28,545 nt of DNA, from positions 1 through 28,545 of IMG/VR virus record IMGVR_UViG_3300025789_000116; one strand, given 5' to 3'. This stretch comes from a virus. The notes below the pieces were generated by a model. It did no database searches. It was given only the letters and a program-made list of their open reading frames with translations, and had not been told where the DNA came from. The position numbers and the translations under genes were made by a program. Of the stretch, positions 8,643-15,405 are shown piece by piece. The stretch's first letter is position 1. Every line of letters starts with the position of its first letter.

Positions 8643-9334
8643 AAACATTCAGTATAACTTGTATTGATGCTCTTACATATACTCCTACAATTAAAGCTCT
8701 AAAGAAAACATTAGAAACTTTAAAAGGTTTAGTTGATGTTAAAACTGTTTATTGGTTTAGTGATATCGATTTTCCTGATACGGTAGATTGTAATGTTGTT
8801 TGGGTGAAGATTAACAGATTTAAAAAATTTACTGATGAACTCAATTATATTACACTTAAATTAGTACCACATCTATCAAGAGAAGATTATAATTTAATGG
8901 TACAAGGTGATGGCTTTGCCGTTAATCGTGATGCTTGGGATTCAGAGTTTTTAAACTATGACTATATTGGTGCTCGTTGGCAAGATGGTAGAGTTGGTAA
9001 CGGAGGTTTTAGTTTACGCAGTAAGAAATTACTCGATGCTTTTTTAGATGTAGATATTAAATATCAAACATCACAATTTTCTGAAGATATTATTAATAAT
9101 GTTGAGAATTATGTGTTTGATTATTGTGGTGATAAAGTCATACCAGAAGATAACATCATCTGCAAAGTATATCGACCAATACTAGAACAACAATATGGTA
9201 TCCGTTATGCAGAGGGAGATATAGCGGACAAGTTTAGTATTGAGTATAATATGAGTTCTCCGTGGCTAGGTAAAAGTTTAGGTTTTCATGGAAAACATGG
9301 AATCGCTAGTCATTATGGAATCTCGTTAGATTAA
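8639..9334 (+). CDS. DUF5672-like sugar-cluster protein
   Basis: A 231-residue protein with the features I associate with DUF5672, a family found in surface-polysaccharide loci and presumed to be a GT-A-like glycosyltransferase. They are YNLMVQGDGFAVN (84-96), the following YDYIGARW (107-114) and GNGGFSLRSKKLLD (120-133). The GDG turn occupies the place of a DxD motif. It begins through an ATGA overlap and ends the sugar operon. After it comes a 123-base gap with a weak hairpin and a late promoter, so it is probably the last gene of its transcription unit. Confidence 0.8.
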   Translation: MKTFSITCIDALTYTPTIKALKKTLETLKGLVDVKTVYWFSDIDFPDTVDCNVVWVKINRFKKFTDELNYITLKLVPHLSREDYNLMVQGDGFAVNRDAWDSEFLNYDYIGARWQDGRVGNGGFSLRSKKLLDAFLDVDIKYQTSQFSEDIINNVENYVFDYCGDKVIPEDNIICKVYRPILEQQYGIRYAEGDIADKFSIEYNMSSPWLGKSLGFHGKHGIASHYGISLD

Positions 9335-9367
9335 AAGCCAACAATTTGACGAGTATATATCTAACCC

Positions 9368-9382
9368 AACCTTTTAAAGGTT
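9368..9382 (+). terminator. Weak inverted repeat after the sugar operon
   Basis: AACCTTTTAAAGGTT is an inverted repeat lying 34 bases past the last sugar gene. The stem is AT-rich and no immediate U-run follows, though TTTT occurs some 12 bases later. It could be a poor terminator or chance. It is reported because it is one of two recognisable elements in this gap. Confidence 0.25.
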
Positions 9383-9405
9383 TGATGGTATAGTTTTAAA
9401 AGTTG

Positions 9406-9413
9406 TATAAATA
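9406..9413 (+). promoter_or_regulatory. T4-type late promoter
   Basis: TATAAATA, an exact match to the T4 late promoter consensus, lies in the only gap longer than 100 bases (9335-9457) and 44 bases before the ATG at 9458. In T4 this element is read by host polymerase with the sigma-like gp55 and the gp33/gp45 co-activators and needs no -35 box. Here it would drive the block of capsid-targeting-like genes from 9458 to about 17000. The rest of the gap holds a weak hairpin and the AGAAGGA ribosome binding site at 9446-9452; I see no gene or RNA in it. Confidence 0.8.
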
Positions 9414-9457
9414 AGCAATCGGCAACCAAAGTGTGTTGCAAATCTAGAAGGAAATTA

Positions 9458-10630
9458 ATGAGGTCTTTTACAAGCTTTCTTACCGAAGAAGTTGAGGGTG
9501 AAAAACTCAAGCATATAACTCATGCTGAAGATAGGCCATTACAACATGGTGTCAAAGGTTTTACTCACGCATATAATGCTATGCAACAAACCCACGACCA
9601 TATTAAATCTGGTGGAAATAGTTCTGCTTTAACCATGAAATATGATGGTTCTCCAGCGGTAGTATTTGGCCATCATCCAGAAAGTGGTAAGTTTTTTGTG
9701 GCAAGTAAATCAGCCTTCAATAAGAATCCAAAGTTGAACTACAACCATAATGATATCGTCAAGAACCATGGACACGCACCTGGACTCGTAGAAAAACTCC
9801 ACTCAGCATTGAATCATCTTAAAAAAATAGCACCTAAAAGTGGTGTATACCAAGGAGATTTGATGTATTCTGAGGGAGATAAAGAAGATACCAAAAAAGG
9901 TGTTTCTTTTACTCCAAATACCATTACCTATACCGCCAAAGGCGACCAAGCAGATAAGATTCGTAAATCCAAGTTAGGTATTATTGTACATACACAATAT
10001 CATGGTAATAACATTCAAACTATGGGTGCCGATCCTCATCCAGATTTACACAACTTTGCACAACATCCTGATGTATGGCACAAGTCTGCAAATCACGACA
10101 CAAAACAAATTCATTATTCTGAAGATCAACAAAATGAATTTAAAAAACATTTAGATGCGGCTAAAAAGATACATGACGAACATAAGAACACCATGTATAA
10201 AGCTACAGAAGCACACCGTGGTGAAGCAAGTCATTTAGAAACATACATTAACCATACTGTTAGAACAGATGAAACTCCTAGTTCTGAAGGATTAAAAAAA
10301 CATATTCAATCCAAATATGATAAGATGGCTTCTAAGTTAAAAACTCCTGCAGCACAAAGCAGAAAGAATACTGAAGCCAGATCGCACATGAATCATATCG
10401 ATGCCAATAAACAACACTATGATAACCTTTTAGCTATGCATAACCATTTACAGATGGCAAAAAATGTGTTAGTATCTACACTAAATCAACATGAAGGTGG
10501 ACTCGAACATCACATTGACGGCAAAAGGACTGGTCCTGAAGGATTTGTTGTTAATCATGCTGGAGAACCTACTAAATTAGTTGATAGAAAAGAGTTTGCA
10601 AAAGCTAATTTGTTAAAGGTGAGGAAATGA
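9458..10630 (+). CDS. Ligase-like nucleotidyltransferase candidate with capsid-targeting-like N-terminus
   Basis: A 390-residue protein. The start at 9458 is chosen over a GTG at 9431 because AGAAGGA lies six bases upstream and the N-terminus then reads MRSFTSFLTEE, like the T4 capsid targeting sequence with an LxE protease site. Motifs resembling the covalent nucleotidyltransferase (DNA/RNA ligase and capping) superfamily appear in order. These are KYDG (61-64, possible nucleophile Lys61), SKSAFNKN (83-90), GDLM (133-136), LGIIVHTQY (173-181) and, after a helical insert, EGFVV (361-365) and KLVDR (373-377). The domain call is inference. Related proteins occur in T4-like aquatic phages as uncharacterised proteins. 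It overlaps the next gene by ATGA. Confidence 0.85.
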   Translation: MRSFTSFLTEEVEGEKLKHITHAEDRPLQHGVKGFTHAYNAMQQTHDHIKSGGNSSALTMKYDGSPAVVFGHHPESGKFFVASKSAFNKNPKLNYNHNDIVKNHGHAPGLVEKLHSALNHLKKIAPKSGVYQGDLMYSEGDKEDTKKGVSFTPNTITYTAKGDQADKIRKSKLGIIVHTQYHGNNIQTMGADPHPDLHNFAQHPDVWHKSANHDTKQIHYSEDQQNEFKKHLDAAKKIHDEHKNTMYKATEAHRGEASHLETYINHTVRTDETPSSEGLKKHIQSKYDKMASKLKTPAAQSRKNTEARSHMNHIDANKQHYDNLLAMHNHLQMAKNVLVSTLNQHEGGLEHHIDGKRTGPEGFVVNHAGEPTKLVDRKEFAKANLLKVRK

Positions 10631-11628
10631 AAAATTTATTTGATGTGATTGGCCGTGAATTAATTATTGAAGCCGAAGGTCGTGGTTTCCTATCTGCATC
10701 AGGAATGGATTCTGAACGACAAGAAAAAAAGTATATTGATCCGCATGTTGGAAGCAAAGAATATACACATGAATTAGGTAAAGCGCATAAAGATATTCCT
10801 GTTGGTTCTAAGTTAAGATTGACAGGCAAAGAAAGAATAGAAGGTAAGTTGCATGTTCGTGCCATTAATGATGCAACAAGAGAAGAACATTTAATACCTG
10901 CATCCAAGATACATAAACCAGGCGAAGCACCAAAGAACAAAGGTTTGGATTATGAAACGCAAACTTTTGAACGGTTCCAAAAAGCAGGCATCACTCCTTT
11001 GAACGCAAAGAGTGCTGGTTCAACTGGCGGTACCGATGTTACCATTGTGAATAAAAAGAAAAAAACGACACATAAAGGTCGTATTAAGAATGCTGAAGAT
11101 TTGATTCACGGTGAAGTAAAAGAAGGCGTAACAGCAGCTATGGGTCAACTAACAATACATCACGATTCAAAACAAGGTTGGCACATTAAAGATGACAGAA
11201 GGAATTTAAGACCAAATTTTGCAAAATCGATTGAAGATGCTGGTATCATCAAAATGATGAATAGTAAATATAATCCAGACAAACACGAAATTCCTACAAC
11301 GGCTAGTGGTCGTGCTAAATCGATTAGTATTAAACATCCTAATTTGGATCCAGCAGTACATTACTTAAATGACCACCATGTTCATGTATTACATGTTGGT
11401 AGTGGTTACGGAACATATAAAGTGGGTCAAAAAGATCCTACAGACCACGGACTACCCGCCATCTCCGGTAAAGGCGAGTTTATAGTTCGTGAAAAACAAG
11501 CAGGTAACAAAAAGGCAAGAACTGTTATGTTCAAACCTGACGGAGTAAAAGGCTTAAATAAAAGCCATGTGAATCTAGATGATGACGAACATTTAGAAAA
11601 TTTTGCAAAAACATTAGGACATAGATGA
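10627..11628 (+). CDS. PD-(D/E)XK-like nuclease candidate, 333 aa
   Basis: A basic protein of 333 residues. Residues 108-174 show a pattern typical of the PD-(D/E)XK nuclease fold: a helix with Glu110 (LDYETQTFERFQKAG), the strand GGTDVTIV with Asp137, HGEVKEG giving Glu163-x-Lys165, and a following Gln174. This would be a metal-dependent DNA-cutting or DNA-binding core. The N-terminus MKNLFDVIGRELIIEAEG differs from the strict capsid-targeting pattern but includes an IxE site (IIE, 13-15). The C-terminal half is lysine- and histidine-rich. It starts at an ATGA overlap with a good AAGGTGAGG ribosome binding site. The nuclease call rests on spacing of residues only. Confidence 0.8.
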   Translation: MKNLFDVIGRELIIEAEGRGFLSASGMDSERQEKKYIDPHVGSKEYTHELGKAHKDIPVGSKLRLTGKERIEGKLHVRAINDATREEHLIPASKIHKPGEAPKNKGLDYETQTFERFQKAGITPLNAKSAGSTGGTDVTIVNKKKKTTHKGRIKNAEDLIHGEVKEGVTAAMGQLTIHHDSKQGWHIKDDRRNLRPNFAKSIEDAGIIKMMNSKYNPDKHEIPTTASGRAKSISIKHPNLDPAVHYLNDHHVHVLHVGSGYGTYKVGQKDPTDHGLPAISGKGEFIVREKQAGNKKARTVMFKPDGVKGLNKSHVNLDDDEHLENFAKTLGHR

Positions 11629-13505
11629 AATCATTCTTACAACTTATCGAAGAACAAGAAGCCACGAAGAAACCCGTGGTGATGGCCTTTGGTCGGATGA
11701 ATCCTCCGACTACAGGGCATTTGAAGTTAATTGATAAAGTTAAATCAACCGCAGAGAAAATGGGTGCAAAGCACACCGTTATACTTTCTCATTCGCAAGA
11801 TTCTAAAAAGAACCCTTTATCTACTGATCAAAAGATTAAACACCTCAAACGGTATTCACCAGGAACACATTTTGAGGCCGCATCTAAGGAACAACCAACA
11901 ATATTGCATCACGCTGCCCGTTTACACGGTGCTGGCCATGACCACTTGGTCGTAGTTGGTGGTTCAGACCGAGTTAAAGAAATGCACGATTTGTTACACA
12001 AATATAATGGTGTAGAAGGTCGACATGGGCATTTTAACTTTAAAAAGATAGAAGTTCGTTCTGCTGGCCATCGTGATCCTGACGCTGAAGGCGCAGAAGG
12101 TATGTCTGGCACCAAAATGAGAGAACACGCAAAAAATAAAGATTTCTCATCCTTCCGTCATGGCGTTCCAGCTCACGTTTCAGACCAACACGCTAAAGAA
12201 CTGATGCATGATGTTCGTAAAGGCATGGGATTAAATGAACAAGTAAACCGTGGTCAATTTAAAGCCATCTTTGTGACTGGTGGACCTGGTTCCGGTAAAG
12301 ATGTAATTATCCGTGAGGCCATTGCCGAATCTAAAGCCGTTGAAATTAACTCGGTACAAGCTTTTGAATATCTTGCTGATAAACAAAAATTATCAGAAAA
12401 ATCTGGTGATTTCCGTAGAGAGTCTATTCGTAATCGTGGTCCTTTGATTATTAATGGCCCAGCAGACGATAAAGATCGTATCCTATACATTAAAGAAGAA
12501 CTAGAAGATTTAGGTTACTCCACCTTAATGATATTTGTTGAGGCTTCCAATAAAGCCAGCCAAGAAAGAAATGCTAAGTTGTCAAGAATGATGGTTGAAT
12601 CCATACGCCAGGACAAATGGTTGAAATCTAAAGAAAACTTCAAGTTGTATAACCAATTGTTTGATAATTTCATCAGTTTTGATAACGATAAATCGATTGA
12701 ATATATAGAAGAAGATATCACAGAAACTTACCACAATATCAATGATTTTATTGATAATAAAGTAACAAATGAGATTGCTTTTGACTGGTTAGAAAAGCAC
12801 AATAGGTTAAATAAAGGTAATATCTTCAAGGAAGAAAAAAATGTTCAAAAAAGTAATCGGTTTCTTAAAATCAAAACTGGCGGCCCCAAAGCAGACGGTC
12901 CAACCTCCATTCCCGCTGACAACAGAGCAGGTAGCTCAAACGCAGACAACGTTAAGTGGGACGCAGGCAAAAGAACAAAAACCTACACCTTTGGCCAAAA
13001 CTCTGGCGTCTACGCCGAGGCCAAAGCGCCCACGCTCACCAAAAGACCAGAGCAAAAAGAGCCCAGCTTCCAGCAAGATAAAGAAAAACAAAAGCTAAAG
13101 AAACGTGGTGATAGAACAGTAAGTCCAGCTCGTGTTGGTCGACCAGATGGCCTTGGTCAAGAATATGACACACGAGCAGGTGGCCAAGGTGCTGCAGCAG
13201 GCGCCGGACTTGGCAATCAGACATATAGCGAAACAATAGAATTCAGTAATGCAAGTCAAAATGGTACAGCAATGCTTGGAGCTAAATTAGAACCAAATCC
13301 GTTGTCTGAGAAAAAACCGTTTAAAAAGTTTAGAACGAATATTAAAGAATATAGTGGATTTCAAAATGATACCGAATCTGGACTCGGTGGAGTATTAGGT
13401 GGCGCAAGCAATAAAGAAGGTATGGATTCATATAAAGATACATCGAGAAACATACAAAACGATTATGGTCTTAAAATAAAAAAGAAAAAAAAACAGGAGA
13501 AATAA
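11625..13505 (+). CDS. Bifunctional NMNAT-like nucleotidyltransferase / P-loop kinase with disordered tail
   Basis: A 626-residue multidomain protein. Residues 1-10 (MKSFLQLIEE) match the T4-like capsid targeting pattern. Residues 17-200 form a cytidylyltransferase-like domain with FGRMNPPTTGH (22-32) and SGTKMRE (161-167), the nucleotide-binding motifs of NMNAT and related enzymes. A P-loop domain follows (FVTGGPGSGKD, 216-226) and extends to about 405. This order resembles NadR, which joins NMN adenylyltransferase and nicotinamide riboside kinase, but the substrate is unknown. Residues 408-626 are low-complexity, with GGQGAAAGAGLG near 527-538. Codons ending in C dominate at 12880-13075, where a second reading frame is open. 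The protein may be packaged in the head, by inference from the N-terminus. Confidence 0.88.
   Translation: MKSFLQLIEEQEATKKPVVMAFGRMNPPTTGHLKLIDKVKSTAEKMGAKHTVILSHSQDSKKNPLSTDQKIKHLKRYSPGTHFEAASKEQPTILHHAARLHGAGHDHLVVVGGSDRVKEMHDLLHKYNGVEGRHGHFNFKKIEVRSAGHRDPDAEGAEGMSGTKMREHAKNKDFSSFRHGVPAHVSDQHAKELMHDVRKGMGLNEQVNRGQFKAIFVTGGPGSGKDVIIREAIAESKAVEINSVQAFEYLADKQKLSEKSGDFRRESIRNRGPLIINGPADDKDRILYIKEELEDLGYSTLMIFVEASNKASQERNAKLSRMMVESIRQDKWLKSKENFKLYNQLFDNFISFDNDKSIEYIEEDITETYHNINDFIDNKVTNEIAFDWLEKHNRLNKGNIFKEEKNVQKSNRFLKIKTGGPKADGPTSIPADNRAGSSNADNVKWDAGKRTKTYTFGQNSGVYAEAKAPTLTKRPEQKEPSFQQDKEKQKLKKRGDRTVSPARVGRPDGLGQEYDTRAGGQGAAAGAGLGNQTYSETIEFSNASQNGTAMLGAKLEPNPLSEKKPFKKFRTNIKEYSGFQNDTESGLGGVLGGASNKEGMDSYKDTSRNIQNDYGLKIKKKKKQEK
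12828..12834 (+). promoter_or_regulatory. Ribosome binding site for candidate overprinted gene
   Basis: AAGGAAG, with its AAGGA core ending eight bases before the ATG at 12841. It lies in the reading frame of the NMNAT/kinase gene, where it encodes part of FKEEKN, so it could be fortuitous. Good strength and spacing support internal initiation. Confidence 0.4.
12841..13098 (+). CDS. Candidate overprinted small basic protein, 85 aa
   Basis: An ORF entirely inside the NMNAT/kinase gene in the +1 frame. It starts with MFKKVIGFLKSKLA, a possible amphipathic helix, continues as a Pro/Thr/Ala/Gln-rich segment (about residues 15-58) and ends in a very basic tail (RPKRPRSPKDQSKK and on). Evidence for coding: an AAGGA site eight bases before the ATG, and a sharp local excess of C at third positions of the host frame over 12880-13075, which are second positions of this frame. 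The same signature appears in the Rz/Rz1 overlap at 20904-21101. I know no homologue. It could also be a compositional island without translation. Confidence 0.4.
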   Translation: MFKKVIGFLKSKLAAPKQTVQPPFPLTTEQVAQTQTTLSGTQAKEQKPTPLAKTLASTPRPKRPRSPKDQSKKSPASSKIKKNKS

Positions 13506-13507
13506 AA

Positions 13508-15400
13508 ATGTTTGGTCCGAAAAAAATATCTCAATCTTTGATTGATGCAGTTCTAAAGATAACCGAAGAAAAACCTGAAGTTACTCGTGCACCGCAGTTA
13601 TTAGACGAGGCAGATAAAGTTCCTACACCAACAGGAATGAAAGTGTATGGCAGCCGTTATGGAAATTCTGCCAAAGCTCGTAGAGACCAAACTAAGGCAG
13701 CTGTTGACACACTAAAAGGTCCTAAGGACAAAGAATTAATAAAAGATGATGAGATAGATGAAACTGGCTTTCATGCAGCTGCTCACGGTGCCAAGAAAGC
13801 AGGTCAAACTCATTTTGAGTTTCAAGGAAAAAAATATCCTGTTACAGCAAAATCTCATACTGAAGCAATTGAAGAAGAAGGCGACTGTGTAACTAAACCA
13901 GAAGCAAAGAAAATTGCTAAGAAAGAAGTTAGTCACCACAATGTAACAATGCACAAAGGTCAAAAGAATACCGTTAAAGAAGATGAAGAAGTTAAATCTT
14001 TCAAAGACCGTTTACTAGAGCGTGAAATGACTTCCGCCGAATCTCGTAAAAGAGAAAAGATTGTTATGTCCATGAAAGACAAACAAGAATACTTCAAAAA
14101 GAAATATGGTAAGCGTTGGAAAGAAGTAATGTACGCTACTGCTACCAAACAAGCAATGAAAGAAGATATCAATTCATCGGAAGATAATCAAGATGAATTA
14201 GACGAAGCATCATATACAACAAAAAGAAATCCTGATGGGTCAGTAAAATCTAGTGCAGTCGACCAATTCATTAAAGCTGGTGGTAAAGTTGATAAGTCAT
14301 ATTATACAACAGGTGGTAAGTCATCGAAAACTATAAGAAATCCAGACGGTTCAATTAAAAAGAGTGCGACTGCTGATTTTAAGTATCATAAAGAGGAAGT
14401 TAAGAAGTCTGATGTTCCTGCTTTCTTACGCAAAATGCGTGGCGATAAACCATTGACAATGAAAGATGTTAAGTCTGGCGATAAAGATTCTATTTCACAC
14501 AAAGATAATCTTGCTAAAGCTCGTAACGAAGAAATTGAATTATCTGAAAAGAATGAATCTCATACACATGCTGCTCATTATGAAAATGACAAGGGTGAGT
14601 GGACCGGTATGAATTTGTTTGTTGCTAAAGATGACGAAGATGCTATTCGCCAAGCACACGCAAAATGTAAAGATGGCTGCCGTTTATCTCGTGTTGAGCG
14701 TCATGTTGCAGTAAAAGAAGAAGTTCAATCATTAGATGAAATTGAAGCCTCTATCGAGAAACATAGTAGTGCAGATGCGACAACAGACATGTTGCGTGGT
14801 CGAGTAGTTGGTGGAACCGATAAAGAAAAAGGCGGTGCTGATAATTTCCGTAAATGGAAAATCAAACTTGCTGGTGATGGTGAAAACCGTCCAGGCAACC
14901 ACAATGATAATGTTACTGAACCTAATATGGACAATAAAGGTGAAACTCCTGAACGTCAAAAAATTACAACCAATCCAGGTCCAGTAGATATCAAATTTGA
15001 CGATAAATTGGGTAACACACCTCCACAAAAATATTTTTCAAAAGAAAAAGAACTTAGGAGTGAAGAAGTAAAGGGTGAATTAAAACATATTCGTTCAAAA
15101 GAAAAAGAGATGCGCAATAAAGAAGTTTCTGATTTTGCTTCTCATGCAAAAGCTTCTCAGAAAGAGAGTGTTGAAGAAGGTAAAAATCCACAAGTAGATG
15201 CTGCTAATGGTGCTCAACCTGATTTTGCAACTGAAAAAGTTATTGCTGGTACTCCTGGTTGGAAGAAAGTTGCTAAGAATGTAACAGACAAATCTGGTGC
15301 AGTTCACACACCAATGAGCCGTGCTAAAGACTTAGCTCGTCAAGCATTTAAAAAAGTTAAGAATGAAATGTTAGGTAAAGCTCCAGGAAACAACGGATAA
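13508..15400 (+). CDS. Long charged modular protein, probable virion internal or core protein, 630 aa
   Basis: A lysine/glutamate-rich protein without an enzyme motif. The N-terminus MFGPKKISQSLIDAVLKITE belongs, from memory, to a family common in T4-like aquatic phages. Modules are strung together: GMKVYGSRYGNSAKARRDQTK (about 43-63) near the start, GFHAAAHGAKKAG (about 86-98), EYFKKKYGKRWKEVMYATAT (about 196-215), two copies of RNPDGS[VI]K (from residues 240 and 277), HYENDKGEWTGMNLF, and a 19-residue repeat of SKEKE[LM]R. LxE or IxE sites, the T4 gp21 cleavage pattern, separate many modules (for example ITE at 18-20, LLDEAD, IELSEK, SLDEIE). A strong AGGAG lies upstream. The inferred role is a packaged or core protein cut during head maturation. 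Confidence 0.85.
   Translation: MFGPKKISQSLIDAVLKITEEKPEVTRAPQLLDEADKVPTPTGMKVYGSRYGNSAKARRDQTKAAVDTLKGPKDKELIKDDEIDETGFHAAAHGAKKAGQTHFEFQGKKYPVTAKSHTEAIEEEGDCVTKPEAKKIAKKEVSHHNVTMHKGQKNTVKEDEEVKSFKDRLLEREMTSAESRKREKIVMSMKDKQEYFKKKYGKRWKEVMYATATKQAMKEDINSSEDNQDELDEASYTTKRNPDGSVKSSAVDQFIKAGGKVDKSYYTTGGKSSKTIRNPDGSIKKSATADFKYHKEEVKKSDVPAFLRKMRGDKPLTMKDVKSGDKDSISHKDNLAKARNEEIELSEKNESHTHAAHYENDKGEWTGMNLFVAKDDEDAIRQAHAKCKDGCRLSRVERHVAVKEEVQSLDEIEASIEKHSSADATTDMLRGRVVGGTDKEKGGADNFRKWKIKLAGDGENRPGNHNDNVTEPNMDNKGETPERQKITTNPGPVDIKFDDKLGNTPPQKYFSKEKELRSEEVKGELKHIRSKEKEMRNKEVSDFASHAKASQKESVEEGKNPQVDAANGAQPDFATEKVIAGTPGWKKVAKNVTDKSGAVHTPMSRAKDLARQAFKKVKNEMLGKAPGNNG
14225..14363 (+). repeat. Imperfect protein repeat RNPDGS[VI]K
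   Basis: Two copies of a short coding repeat, one starting at 14225 (RNPDGSVKSSA) and one at 14336 (RNPDGSIKKSA), 37 codons apart. The nucleotides have diverged more than the residues, so the motif seems to be kept at protein level. Confidence 0.6.
15037..15108 (+). repeat. 15-bp direct repeat, 57-bp period
   Basis: TTCAAAAGAAAAAGA occurs at 15037-15051 and again at 15094-15108, in the same frame, encoding SKEKE twice within a 19-residue repeat unit (SKEKELRSEEV, SKEKEMRNKEV). This looks like a local duplication in the charged modular protein. Confidence 0.75.
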
Positions 15401-15405
15401 TTCAT

